64,000 nt of DNA from Ceratodon purpureus (taxonomy: Eukaryota; Streptophyta; Bryopsida; Pseudoditrichales; Ditrichaceae), in assembly GCA_014871385.1 (NCBI GenBank), contig CM026424.1, positions 14,722,892 through 14,786,891 of the forward strand. The letters are read 5' to 3'. Position 1 is the first letter of the stretch. Each line of letters opens with the position of its first letter. Below the pieces are notes generated by a model. The model was not told where the DNA came from. It did no database searches and saw only the letters and a list, made by a program, of their open reading frames with translations. Positions 27,470 to 40,269 of the stretch are shown here, piece after piece. Position numbers and translations under genes: made by a program.

Positions 27470-28255
27470 CAGGTTGAGACTAGGTGGTCTTTAGCAATTG
27501 AGTTTAATCAACCCAATTGAATTAAAACAATCCAATCCAGAATTTTCATCTTTTTTATTAATGTTTTTTTTTAATTGTAGAGCGAACATAAGCTAATTAT
27601 TATTAGGTAAATGAAAAATCATTATTCATCAGTGAACATTTTAACCTTCAATAAATAATAGTCATTTCATTGCAATTATTGATTAGTTTGTGATTTATAT
27701 AATCTAACTATTTAATTTTTAATTAATTGGATAAATTACTTAGAGAAATAAAGAAAAAAATTGAAATTGATTGATATTCTTTGCATCTCCACTAAAGTCT
27801 TGGGTAGATGTATCTTCATTGAAAAAAAATTCAAAAAAATTAGATGCAAAATTGGCATCATCGGCATCTATCTAAATATAATACGTTCACTTCATTGGTC
27901 AAATGGTTTTATTAGAAATGAATTTTATAAAACACAATTCCAAAGTGAACATTAATTTTTGGAAGTTCAAATGTTGCAACTTCTAAGGTTAATCTAGAAA
28001 TTATTTAATAACTAGAAATTCACTATCAAGTGCACAAGGCATAGTAGAAGGTTAAGTTACTATTCTTAGTTTTCAAGATAAATTAGAAATCCAAATTAAA
28101 ACCTGATGAAATATTCCAAATGTGTTTTGATTATTGAATTTCAACCTTATGAATTAGTTGTAGAATCGATTGTACAATAACCATGAATATTTAAAAAAAT
28201 GCCAAACCAATGGATACAAATATTATAATTTTCATCAAGTGAGAGATTGCAAAAT
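27470..28255 (+). repeat. AT-rich dispersed repeat, copy 2 (partner 24498-25193)
   Basis: Direct-orientation partner of 24498-25193, retaining the internal segment that copy 1 has lost. No ORF of note. Confidence 0.85.
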
Positions 28256-28281
28256 TATATTGCAAAATTGTCACAAAATTT

Positions 28282-28452
28282 TGGAACTATGAAACCCCGG
28301 AAATGCAAAGCCCTAAGTTGTTGGCTTGATGCAATTCTTTTTCTACATGTATATACTCATACTCCTACCTTGAACCCTATACTTTAGTTTCAACTTTCTC
28401 CGAGTTTTGTATTTGTAAGTGAACCTTGAGGTCCCCACGTCTTGTTATTTTT
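28282..28452 (+). repeat. Dispersed repeat segment (partner 31436-31606)
   Basis: About 170 bp matching 31436-31606 in direct orientation, ending in CTTGAGGTCC-CACGTCTTGTTATTTT. Such promoter-like ends (CTATACTTTAG, TTGTATTT) would suit an LTR or MITE terminus, but no partner terminus was found. Confidence 0.75.
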
Positions 28453-28463
28453 ACGGGACCTTA

Positions 28464-28507
28464 AGGAAGCGCCTACGCTCCCAACATTGGGAACGAAGGC
28501 GTTCCCC
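28464..28507. repeat. Second copy of the hairpin element, decayed
   Basis: Same left arm as 23057-23100 (AGGAAGCGCCTACGCTCCCAA) and a right arm with several changes (GAACGAAGGCGTTCCCC), so pairing is weaker. Confidence 0.8.
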
Positions 28508-31326
28508 AAGATCCCAAATAGAGTGACACATACTCAGAAAATTGTTTGGTGGTTTATCTGCTTGACATGTCCTGTAGCGGGTAGGAGCGTCGGGCTGCGG
28601 GCATGGAGGTCAGAGGTTCGAAACCCATTGGAGACTGAATTTTGAGTTATATAGATATATTCCAGTTGTATCTTGAGCAGCAGTCGACCTTTACACTAAT
28701 GATTTCAGTGGAACTCAGGTAACTGCTTAGCTACTAGGTTTCAGCTCTTGACTTACGTGAAATGGAGAAATTGGTGTCTTGATGGTTATTCCATTTGGAT
28801 TTTTTTTTTCTCTGTTTTGCTTAGAAGTTTAGCTTGAATTATTTCTTCTTTGTGTATATTTTGATTAGTTCTCTGATAGACCACCCCCAAAGCTGGACTT
28901 CCTTCCGGATGATTTGCATCCTGCCTGGTCTTGTTTCTTCAATCCGTTATATTGTTTTCAGTTGGTTTCTGGCTACTGCCGGTTTCTGACTCCCCGGCCC
29001 TTGTGGCTAGTTACTTTTTCCATTTTAAAACCCCGGTGGGGATTTGCAAGACTGAATTTTAAGTGTTTAGTCTAGTTTGAAGGGAATTTTATTATTGTGA
29101 CTCTGTTTGTTTTCAGTGACGAACGGAGTGATTGTAGGCTTAATACGTAGCTCGATGTAAACCTTCAAAGGAATTGCTTTTTTTTTTCCAAAATTACGTC
29201 CTTTGCGCTCGGGATTCTTGTAAACTCTTCTCTCACAATTATTTTGATGTATTTATGTGGCATCAACATGCCATGGTGTTGGTGAGAGATGTTGTTTATA
29301 TTGCTATTTTTACTTAGAATTGGTATATTCAACTTTAATTGGCAACTTTGTTATTGCAGGAAAGATTGTGAGTTTTGTAACATGGATCTTTTAAATTTAC
29401 TCATAACACAATTACCTTTTGGTCTTTTACTATTGGGAAGCAAGTTTAGCAGTGTAACTCCGAATCCTTCAAGAATTTAAGAATGCACATAATATCAAAT
29501 AAAGAAAAGAAGCAAATGAGATAAAGAAATATTTCTAATTATGAGAATTACAAGGGTTCATGATAGGAATATGAGCACATACAAGTAGAGAAAGAAGTGC
29601 ATCAAGCCAACATCAAATAGAGGCAAAATCATGTAGCATCGTCAATTGAATAGAATAGATTTGTGTTTAAAGAATTAGAAGTGGAACATCACAAGGTAGA
29701 AATTACACACCACAAATCACAAATACAAAATTGTTTACAAGATTGATCAATGAAGTTTGATCAGAACATATTCTTGGAACATTTGTCACTCTTCTGAGTG
29801 TAATGTCTAGATCTTTTAGAACGAGGTTGAAAATTTTGAAGTTCTTTTAGTTAATAAGATGAACTTGTTGCAGACGAATTGGTATAGTTTCTTGCTTCGA
29901 TGATATAGTGTTTGACTTGTCCATTTCTTTAAGAAGAAGTTGGGCATGCTCAAAAGATAGTTCATTTCATTCTTCATCTTTTAAGACATACAACATTTTA
30001 AATTGGTAGGCTTGATAAGCTATAGTTCACCAGAAATTTTAGACTGGATCCAAAACAAGGAAAAACTTCATACATTAGATTCTTTTGAAATCTATTTCAA
30101 GAATCCATAGGGATTAGAATAAATTTGTGATGGAAACATAAACATTCAACTTTCTCTTAAAACCCTTAGAAAACACGGTCACCGCTAAATCAAGGTGATT
30201 GAAGAGTCCAATACATGTGCATTATGAGCATTTTGATGCTGCGAGTACTCTTATTGTGACGGTGTTTGTAAACGCAATGTCTCCATGATCAGGAAAAGTA
30301 ATAATCGTTGTATATCGTTCCATTGCACTGAAAATTACTGGGGTGATTACTCATATTTAGTCAAAATAAGTTTTTTAATATAGTTCAAACATGTTGGAAT
30401 TTGTCACATGTAGTGACCATTATAGGTGAATTAGGTGGCCTTTATGAATGAACTTTTTATATGTTTGCAAATAGTGTAGAGATTCTTTTGAGTCAATTGG
30501 ACAGCAAGCACTTCAAAAATTCACAACAAATTCATACTTTGTTTTAAAAATAAAATTTCATTTCCACTCCCTATTTTTGACATTTGTCTTTATGTGGAAT
30601 TTTAGAAAAAATTCAACAATGGCAACAAGGCACATCAATCATTCTATCTATGATAGGTTGTTTTATTTTTCGCGGATATGTGATTTTGAGATATTAATTT
30701 TGAAGTGTGGAGAGATCTCCCTGTGCCGAAGCCAAAAGTGCTGAGACACATCAAATCATTATCATTTTAGGAGGCTCTGATACAATTCTCTTGTGCAAGG
30801 TTGTAAAACAATGTGATTGAAAATTCCAAATCTATTCAAAGATACGGAGAAAGTGTACATTTAACATTTAGTCTAGTCATACATCAGATATACCACTTGA
30901 CAAATCCAATTGGGCATGTAGCTAGCTAAGTTGTTTTTCATTACTTAACATAACTTTTTTAGTTCATAAAAATAATGGTTTATTATAATAGTTCATGCAA
31001 ATTAATGATAAAATATGTATAAGTTATGAAAGAATAGTTAAGGTAAATGCTTGATAAAAAATGTGGAGTATATGAATGATTTTGTTTGAAAAAGATGTAG
31101 ATATTGGTCAAGATTTTGATTTCGATTTAAGGAGCATCTTCACAAGAATAATATACAAAGTAATTACAAATTGCAGTTCATATGATCAGAAGTTCAACAT
31201 CAATTTCATCTTCGATATCATGAATTTGATAACTACAGCTAAAAGAAGCAAAAGAATGTATCTGCAACTTTGAGTCATCAACACAGTGCTAGATTATCTA
31301 TCTTTACAAACATATAAACAAAATTG

Positions 31327-31388
31327 ATCACAACATGTATCACAACATGTATCACAACATGTATCACAAAATGTATCACAACATGCAT
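31327..31388. repeat. 14-bp tandem repeat (TCACAACATGTATC)
   Basis: About four units of TCACAACATGTA plus a variant (TCACAAAATGTA). Confidence 0.85.
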
Positions 31389-31647
31389 TGATGGTGAAAC
31401 CTGTATTCATATTTGAAAATTGTCTCAAAATTTTCGGACCATGAAACCCCAGAAATGCAAAGTCGTAAGTTCTAGGCTTGATGCACTTCTTTTTCTACTT
31501 GTATATGTTTATACTCCTATCTTGAACCCTATACTTTAGTTTCAACTTGCTCCGAGTTTTGTATTTATAGGTGAACCTTGAGGTCCCACACGTCTTGTTA
31601 TTTTATTCAAAATCTACATTTTAAAGATTATATCTACGATCAAAGAA

Positions 31648-31655
31648 TATATATA

Positions 31656-31739
<84 letters not shown>
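31648..31739. repeat. (TA)n microsatellite
   Basis: About 90 bp of TA repeats with one interruption (TATATTATA near 31660). Confidence 0.97.
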
Positions 31740-31743
<4 letters not shown>

Positions 31744-34700
31744 TTACTTGCATAATAGGATAAACACTATTGTAACACCATAGTAGGTTTGTTGCCTGCG
31801 ACATACATATTTATTTTTTTGGAAAAAAATATTTGTTCCTCACAAATTGACTTTCTTGATTTTTGTAAGCAAAATATCACTAAAAATAACCTCGATTGGC
31901 TTAGATATAACAAGATATCACAAAAACAATTTGTTCTATTTCTGTTCATGGAAGGGTGTTATGAAAACCCAACGCCGTTCCCTCGCTTCTGATGCGGCCA
32001 CGTCGTTGCGTTCTCAATGCATTCCCAATAAGTTCGCAAGCAGCAATCGGAAGGTTTGATCTCGTGCTCTTGGAGTGATGTAGGTTGAATTGTGCTTCAA
32101 GAGCAGTCGAGGTTGAAACCTTCTTCGAAAGAAACTTTGCAGTTACAGGTGGCCTTTGTTAGATTCCTGATTGTGCAGGTATTGATGTTGAAGCTGAATT
32201 TTGTGTTGGTGGTGAATTAGGGGGTTGATTCAACTTAGTTGGTTCAGGTAATTGGGCTTCCAAAAATCCTCTGTGAAAGATGGAGATTGAACTGTGTTTC
32301 GAGCAATACAAGAGTTTGGACATTCTGATGCTTTCGCTGGTGGTGATCGTGACGATGTTGGCAAATTCCACGTCTCGATTGCTTAGGGATTCCGCGTTTC
32401 TGAGCTACAGCGAACGGCCGCTCGTGATTCCACAGTTTCATGGTCTTACCTCGCTCAACTCTAGTCTCTCATTGCATTTGTGCTTTTTGACTGCTGATTG
32501 CAAGAGCGTTGGAGATAATTGGCATGCGAAGATTATAGACAGTGTCGTCATTTTTCTTCTTGAGTTATCAATAGCTTGGTCATGCTACCCTTGGTCAAGC
32601 TCATTGTATTGAGATTTTATTTTTTATGCGTATTTGGGCAAGAACTTCTCTTCGTTGTTCATCTACACATCGATGTACTGAAGGACGACATGTAATTAGC
32701 AGATTTGCTTTTTCAGGGAATGCGAGTTGTTTTATTGTTGTAGTGAAGAGACTGCTGTGTAAACCAGGCTGAAAACTCAGTTTCATTTTGTAGCTTCAGT
32801 TCCGAAGGCGTATGCATTATGGAGCTTGTTTTTACGTAGCATGTTCTCTATGTGGTAAGACGCTTTGATTCTCTCCTACTTTCGTAACGCCGGGCTACAT
32901 CATTGCTAAGAGCTACTATAATTTTCTTGAATTGTTCGATGTGTTGTATGCCTGTTTCGTGGGGCTCTATTGTTTGTTCAATGCTCCGGAACCTTAGAGT
33001 CTCTGCAGATTTCCATCAGATTTGTGCACCTAGTGGTGCAATAATTAGGGATTAGACCGGTTTCACGATAATAATCGTTTGGTTTACACACTACTCTCCG
33101 TGTTTTTTGTATACTAGATTATGACTTTGGATTGGTGGTTTGCTTCGACAGATTTCAGATAAAAGAGGTGGTATTCTCAGGAGTGGACTTCCAAAAATCT
33201 GGACATATTTGTACAGTACAACGAAGAACCCAGTGATTCTTGGCAGACAAGATCAGGAGATGCCCAATGTTATTGTTGGGTACGGTTACGGTTTACCTAT
33301 CAGTTGACTCTATGCGCGCTATTTTGGAGGTGATCTACAAGTGATTTCAATAGAAGGATATGGTGATTGTTATTACTAATCTTTGGCACTTTTACGTTCA
33401 TGTTATGGGTTCCTAGTCATGCCTTCTCTAGGAACTATGAATGGTTTTAAGTTGAAGAGTATCGAAAGAGTTCTGAATATCTAATTGTTTCGTCTCATTT
33501 ACTCGTTTCGATACAGTTTCTGAATATCTCATTGATGAAATCTTGTAGGTACCAATGCATATTTGCATCTCAACAGACTAGGAAATGTAGACGAACCTTC
33601 GGCGTAGTCGGTGAATGAGATCAGAGTTTCAGAGTGACTGGCTGTAATCCGTGGTTGGGAGATTATCATGATGAGTTGTCTATTGTCGGATTCCTCATTC
33701 TTCATTTCGCGCTTTATGTGGTACTTCGCGATGCGTCCCCTATTATCCATGTATGAGGAATGGTCTTTATCCTCAATGACCACCTGTAATTGAAATTAGA
33801 AGAAATTGTTGCTTGCTGAGAACTTCGGAAAGTTTTGAAACGCTCGCAAGTATTCAATGTATAATCCCGTTTTTTCCACGGTCTCTTATGAGATGGATGT
33901 CGCTTTTCGGGTACGTGTCTGCTATTTGCCTCTTGCACGAGGACCTTTTTGTGGAAGATATCTGAAATTTAAAACATTTTAGTACTGTCATAAACCATTT
34001 TCTCACGTAATCCTCGAGTTAAATTTTGCGGTTGTCAGATCTTGAAGGTGGAATAGAGGATGGACTGGTAGTTCTCCCAATGCGTCGATGGGAGGAGGTT
34101 CCATGAATGGTACAAGATTTCTCCAACTTTCAAACTCCTCTTCCACGCGTTTTCTTTCAACTCAAGTCCTGCATTGCGCAATGCAAAACTCATCTTCGAA
34201 GTTCGAAAGTCCCATCTTCTAACTAAATACCTTGAGAAAGCTTCAACCTGTTTGAACTGTTAACCTTGAAACTTCTTCACATCAATGTTCTGATTGTTTG
34301 TGTCGTTATGTTTCAAAACCTAAGTTAACATGAACTACATCCGGTTGGGTTCTAAGGTACCGCTTACTCAGTCAAAATAACATACACTCACTTGAAAGAA
34401 TGTACCAATCGTCAACCAATCTTGACTGTGCAAATAACATTCCATTGGAAGTGTCATTCACTCCAGTACCTTCCCCGCAATATCTCACTAAGGTAGAAGC
34501 ACCTATGACCAATAACTTAAGCATTTTAGCATAGTAAATCTTAAGTTTTCAATAAAGAGTTATTTTTTGTGTGTAGTATCATAAGGTTCATTAAGAATGA
34601 GCATTTTTCCAAAATTAATTGAGGAAAATTCAAATTACTACAAAAAAATTTGTCCAAAAGTGGCACTGACCCATGACTGACATACAGGTATACCAATGAC

Positions 34701-36275
34701 CGACAACAAAAAGAGAAGTGAACAACAACATGTCCATAACACTCACAGAGGCATTCTATTGGAGGATGCATCCTTAATCTACTGTTCATCAATTATCGGT
34801 TACTAGTTTTTCATTGCTGTGCAATGGGGAAGCCTACATATCAGTTATGGGGTAGGTAATCGTCATAGGTGCTTCTACCTTACACCATCGCTACTGACTG
34901 TGCACCCACTTGCAGCAACCACAACAGTCAAAGCAACACGAGCACAACCAGCATCGACTTGTCTAAAACAACCATCATCGACCCATTGGATGGTCATCAG
35001 CCAAGAATATTCACCAACATATTCCTCCCCAACAACGTGAAACGCAACACCCCATACCCGTGACTCAACCAGGATAGAGAATATTGTAGTGCTTTCAATA
35101 TCACAGATTCATTTGTTAGAGGTAAGGCAAATTCTACCTCTCTGAAGAGGATACAAATATGTCAAATGAACCTCCTTCAGACATGAACTTGATGACTACT
35201 TGGTTGGTAAGAATTTTATTTTCCTTTAATTGCTATTTGAAGTTTCAATTTTTTAGATCCAACTTTCTTGCGATCCACTGTACTTGTACTCCACTGTGAT
35301 GGCAGACTCATGAGATTTTCAGCAACAACTAACTAAGAAGCTCGTCTTTACAATCGAAATTGGAAAGTGCGTTTGCAGCATAACTTACAAGTGATGAATG
35401 TTCAATCTCACTAAAAATATGTTCCTATTCGTGCAATTAACATTGAAGACAACATGAGTTAGTCTTTAATAATTTAGCCATTTTGAGACCATCAATCTCA
35501 ATGTTTTTACAGGATATCACTTAAGTTAGTCACTGCTACTTTCTCTATACATAAATTTCAATTATTCTACACACCTGAATCAAAGAGATTAATATGACCT
35601 TAAGGTTCAGGTTATGAATAGAGCAGAAATGGGGACTTCAGAAAGAACTGCAGTTTTATGTATATTGTATGATACAGAGGATTCTTTTAATTTGGTATTA
35701 AAGGTCTTCACATCCTTTCTCTTGGAGCAGAATGTAAGCACTAGGATAATTTTTGTTTTGCCAATCATCATGGGCTTCTCAAGCCGCAAGGACTTTGGCG
35801 TACTGTACAACATGCATGTATGAACTTTGAGATGCATGGTATAAATGAAAGAAAATTTTGTGGTAAATTTCACATATACTCTCTCCCTGTATCCCATAAC
35901 ATATAATGCTTAAATTGAGAATTTAAATTGTCCAAGGTTCTGGGTACTCTATCAACTGTGATTTCTTCATAGATATTTATGAACACAGAACTCTTTGAGG
36001 AGTTAAAAGAGTTAAAAGAAATATTCTTGCCTACGATTTTTACATATTCGTCTACATATCCATCACCCTTCCATCCACCAACATGGTGGGGCTCGCCCCA
36101 CAAGAGGCTAGTTTTTGGTCTTCATAATTTTCTGATTTCTACAGGGTTTTCTTGGAATTATGTATAAAGAAACCTACTATAATGGTGTTACAATACATGA
36201 TTACAAATGATGTCCCCATTTAAACACATTCCTCAATGCTTTCAAAGGCAGATTATAAAAGTTTATTTTTTCAAA
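31740..36275. other. Spacer of ordinary composition, possible non-coding or divergent gene
   Basis: From 31.96 to 34.1 kb the GC content is higher than in the flanks. A possible start at ATG 31961 opens a 31-codon Arg/Ser/Gln-rich frame ending at a donor-like AAG|GTTTGA, and a 110-codon frame lies at 32280-32612; neither has a recognised domain, and I could not chain them in frame. 34.2-36.27 kb shows nothing beyond chance frames. I regard the stretch as unannotated rather than empty. Confidence 0.35.
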
Positions 36276-36277
36276 TA

Positions 36278-36306
36278 TACCATAGGTTACCAGCCGGTTC
36301 GACACT
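36278..36306 (+). repeat. Left terminal inverted repeat of the transposon
   Basis: TACCATAGG followed by TTACCAGCCGGTTCGACACT, preceded by TA. Pairs with 40270-40298 except for one A/G difference at position 5. Confidence 0.92.
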
Positions 36307-36896
36307 AAATAATTCAAAAATTATAAGTAAAATTTTTTGTGAAATTATTACTTAGTATTGCCGAAATCAGTCTAAAATTTGACGAAATAAATTAAAATCA
36401 CCAAATTATATATCAATAATGTCGAAATAATTTAAAATCAAGAAGGTCAAATGAAAAGGAAGTTAAGAAATACTTCTTACACTAAAATGCATGCAACTGC
36501 CAAGCATGAAGAGTCAATCTATAGATAGATGACATCTTGCCACCACGATGGATTAAAATTAGAAGAGACAACTGGAATGCAACGTTTCAGCCCGAAATCA
36601 GGTACAGTAGTGCTTGGCTCTGAGCACATGGGCCAGCTCAAAAGGCAACTTTCGACTTCAGTTGGACCATCTCTTGGCCTTCTCTCGCACTTCTCTCAGC
36701 CTTCCCTCGCATCTCGCACCTAGACAGCTCCGTCTCCTCTGCTCCTCTGTGCTGAACCACTCCTTTGCTGAACACCTCCATCTCCGAATACCGTAGCAGT
36801 GGTGCACCAAGTGGTTTGAGGTGAGTGGATTTTCTTGTTTGCTGATTTATAAATTCACAAGCTTTTAGAGTCGATTCAAAGTGCTCATTGATCGAT

Positions 36897-36971
36897 CTGT
36901 CTCATCTTGCTTGTGGGTGATCTGTCTCATCTTGCTTGTGGGTGACCTGTCTCATCTTGCTTGTGGGTGAT
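36897..36971. repeat. Three tandem 25-bp repeats inside the transposon
   Basis: CTGTCTCATCTTGCTTGTGG plus GTGAT/C, three times head to tail with one base difference. Confidence 0.93.
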
Positions 36972-37268
36972 TGCAGCATGTCAAGTATGCAAGCTTCTCG
37001 CCAGTCCATCTCCTTCTGCAGGTCCGATATCACAAACACCCCGCTCGTTTGCTGCATCACCCATCTGCCGCTGCATCACCCCGCTCGTCTGCTGCATGAC
37101 TACCGTACCTGTATCTGCGGTGCACCAAGTGATTCAAGGTTAGTGGTTTTTGTTGTCACCTCCTATGCTTTCATTTCATGTGCATTTCTAAGTTATTTCC
37201 ACTTCCATGTGAGACTTGTAGCACCTCTTTGAAACCATCGCTGCTCTTGAATTCATTTGTGAATCCAC

Positions 37269-37592
37269 ATGTTGCACCACGTCGTGGTTGAGCAGAACAG
37301 GAACCGTTTCGTTATTGAGAAGATCGTCGGCATGTTGCCGAATTTGAAGGACTCAGTAGCGTGCAGTTCTCTTCTACGAATGCTGCGCGCTGCAAATATG
37401 TTTAACTGCTCGGTTGAGTGTCGGACAGAGCTCGAGTTGAAAGCTGGCTAACAGTTGGATAAGGCGAGTTTGAGTGATCTGCTCATCCCATCTTTCTGCC
37501 ACACCTGCGAGTACCTCTACGATGTGGATCTCGTTCGCCGTCTCTTGGACCATTTCCTGGCACTCGTAAGGCTCTTTTCCTAGTCCTCGCAT
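37269..37592 (+). pseudogene. NPH3-domain gene fragment captured by the transposon
   Basis: The plus strand reads a clear stretch of the NPH3 domain of plant BTB-NPH3 (phototropin-signalling, CUL3 adaptor) proteins: KIVGMLPNLKDSVACSSLL, RMLRAANMFNCSVECRTEL, then, after an in-frame TAA at 37449-37451 where the family has a Leu, QLDKASLSDLLIPSF and LYDVDLVRRLLDHFL. The segment stops at a donor-like CACTC|GTAAGG (37566), so an exon with its splice site was taken. BTB and the rest of NPH3 are absent. Non-functional as an adaptor; antisense or small-RNA effects on the parent gene are conceivable. Confidence 0.88.
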
Positions 37593-37842
37593 TGTTTTAA
37601 CTCATGCTATCTTTTCTGAAACTGTATGGTTTATGTGAGTTACATGTGATTGATTCTTGACGCTTTATGTGATACATGAGCAAGGTAGTTTGGGTGCATG
37701 TTGCACCTCATTTGAACTCAAGAGCAGCGACGTTGGATTAAAAGTTCAGAGCAAGATTGGACGACGAAACACAAGAAATAAGAAAGTAATGTTCATACCC
37801 ACAGCTGCTCTTTTTTTCGCCATCTGTCCTTTTGGAATCACC

Positions 37843-39849
37843 TCAAGTCCGGCGGACAGTGTGAGCTTCACCACCTCCAGGCTCCTTCGAAGACCTGAAA
37901 CCCAAGTAAGTACATCCGTTAACATGTTGTATCATTAGTTTAGCATATTGTATCATTAGTTTAGCATGATGTATCGTAAGTTCTACATGTTTGATGGTAT
38001 GCACTTGTTTTTTTATTAAATGTTGTTGTTTGGTTTGTGTTTGTGCAGATAGACCATACCTCATTCTAGCTGCACCTTTTAGGGCTGAAACTCGACCTCC
38101 AGATGGTTGAACTCGGCTGATTTCAGCTACTCTGTTCAAAGATTCCTGCATAACTGTTGTAATATTTGCATCTGGCTCCATGTCCTCTTCAACGTCATCT
38201 TTGTTTGTGAGCATTTCGGTTTGAATTGCTTCTCCTTTAAAAAGTGGTGTTGACAGATTTGCACATAAGGCAGCCTCTTGAAAATGATTTTGGAATGCCT
38301 TAGAGATGCCACATTGTTCCCATCCGATTTGCACCATTCTTTGTTTATGAATGCTGAGCCAAGCCTCATACAACCATGAGCAAATAAGAGGTTTTAGAAT
38401 ACTTAGCTTAGTATCAACCTTGATGTTGTCTTCACTTGTTTCCAGTTGTTGAGAAACCTGATCCATGCTCCACTTGTCATATTCACTTCGAAATGCATGC
38501 TTGAATGGTCGTTGCAAGATAACGTCGGCTGGCTGTAGAACACTTGTGCAATTTGCAGATACGAAAATTGTTTTTATCAAGGGATGGGACATTTTCAACC
38601 ATGTCAAATACTCTGTAGAGGTATGTACTGACCAGCAGTCGATCAACCAGATAAGAAGTGTATGAATGGGAAGTCCAAGTAACCCAATTTGCTTAACTCT
38701 GTATGGTTGAAGTATGTTCTCAACGAATGCCTGGCATGAGAGAAGGTTAGACCAATGGTTGCTTGTGTATGTGATGTGCCATCTGGCAGCTTTACATTTC
38801 ATCCGGCCTGAATTCAGAGAAGGTAAGCTTCTACTTGTTGTGCCTGTAAATATCACTTGGAAAGGTAAAATTTGTCCTAATGAAGAAGATGAAACTGCCA
38901 CTGTAATTTGTCGTTTGTCTTCAATTCCAAGCACAGATACATGTTTAGATCCCTTCTCCTCCCAAGTTTTTGTTCCACCTGTTGGAACAAGATGGATGCC
39001 AGTCTGATATGTGTTTACTACTAACTCACATGGGACATTGTAGCACTTAACCAAGTAGGCTATTTGTTGGCTCATCCTCAAACCTTGCAGCTCCCAATCT
39101 TTAGGTTATTTACTTGCTATTGTAGTTGCTTTTCTAAAGGACCAATTCAACTCGTTTTTAGCAAATGCCCTCACCCATTTAAGGGAAACTTTGAATGACG
39201 TTTGGCCTTCCTGAAGTAAATCTGGAGATCTTTTCTGAATGAAGGGGATGATAAGGTTGCGGATTGACCTTGCATAAAGAGGTTGTCCAGCCTTCCTATG
39301 TGCATGAAGCATCTCAATGATAGCTTCCTTCAATTCTGGATGATGAGAAAGAATACGGCAAATTTGATCTCCTCCATGAAAATGATAAGATCTGTCATCT
39401 ACATGCTTTTTGTAAGCTTCTTTAAGCTCTCCCGTAGAAGTGAACCACTCATACATACTGCTTCTAGAAAGCTTTTCATAGGTACCATAACTCTCTCCTG
39501 GTTTCTTGTACATCATCTTCAAATACTTGCATGCATTGTTGATATTTCTATGTTTTCTAACTGCAGCATAAATAGGACCCCAAAGAGAAGGTTCAAACCA
39601 GTTTGTGTAGTGCCCTCTGACCTTCACCTTCTTGGAAGCTGGCTCCTCTTCTTCTATTTTAGGAGTTAGCAATGCAGCCTCCAATGTGCTTCGTGGCCTC
39701 CCAACTAGACGTTTCACCACTTCTACATGCAATGCCTTCTCCTCATCTATCTTGGTTCTCAAAGTTTCAAAATCACGCTCTACTCTCTGTTGCATCTCTT
39801 CCTTGGAAACTGGCATGAAAATGCTACTCAAAGTCCTTGACTTTGCCAT
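37843..39849 (-). pseudogene. DDE transposase (CENP-B/Tigger-like) with internal stop
   Basis: One reading frame of 669 codons interrupted once, by TAA at 39108-39106. The part before it is the DNA-binding region (WVRAFAKNELNWSFRKATT), the part after it the DDE-1 catalytic domain (HLVPTGGTKTWEEKGSKHV, LIDCWSVHTS, TSVLQPADVILQRPFKHAF). At the usual first catalytic Asp the codon 39009-39007 reads Tyr (NTYQTG instead of the family's N-x-D-x-TG), one base change away. The second and third acidic positions look intact. The last 60 residues read through repeats (MIQYAKLMIQ) and are probably beyond the true C-terminus or intronic. The product would be two truncated proteins. Confidence 0.87.
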
Positions 39850-40269
39850 TTTGACTTCAACTAATCCTCAAACTAAGCAAAAAAAATTCAATACCACTAC
39901 CGGTACTCAAACCATCAACAATCCAAAACCCTCAAAGCAAAAACACATGAAAGAAGTGTTGTGTGTTGAAAGAAGCTCTAAACTCGGATTAGGGTAATTA
40001 GAGTTAGTTGAAGTTCAATTTAGCCGTCACTTAGCCGTCACTTGTGCAATTATGTCAAGAAATTGTTCTTTGAAGGAAAATGAATCTTTTTGAAAAATGA
40101 GAAAAGATTCATTTGCAGTAATTCCGATACTCTATGTAAATTTCTCATGCATTTTTTACTTTTAGCAGATTTTTTTTTAAAAAAATGAAAAAAAGTCGAA
40201 ACAAATAAAAATAAAACTTTTTTCTAGCCGAATGCCATTTTTTCACTTTTATTAATTATTCGACACAGA

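Larger units (their letters stand above)
28256..31645. other. AT-rich repeat-filled spacer, no gene
   Basis: Holds decayed repeat segments: 28282-28452 matching 31436-31606 (ATGAAACCCC.GAAATGCAAAG through CGTCTTGTTATTTT), 29300-29462 matching 26896-27060, the second palindrome at 28464-28507, and a tRNA-like B-box context (AGGTTCGAAACCC near 28615). The rest shows no coding signal. Confidence 0.6.

Noticed and set aside
24498-28255. An LTR retrotransposon bounded by the two similar AT-rich repeats
   Set aside because: The repeats are in direct orientation about 2.3 kb apart, but there is no gag/pol coding, no TG...CA ends and no primer-binding site between them.
28560-28640. tRNA gene
   Set aside because: A B-box-like GGTTCGAAACC and D-arm-like bases are present, but no complete cloverleaf with acceptor stem or anticodon arm could be drawn.
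31578-31763. Open frame rich in Ile/Tyr
   Set aside because: Produced by translating the TA microsatellite.
38714-39669. Plus-strand frames of 97-128 codons within the transposon
   Set aside because: Antisense shadows of the transposase, which has a clear family match on the minus strand.
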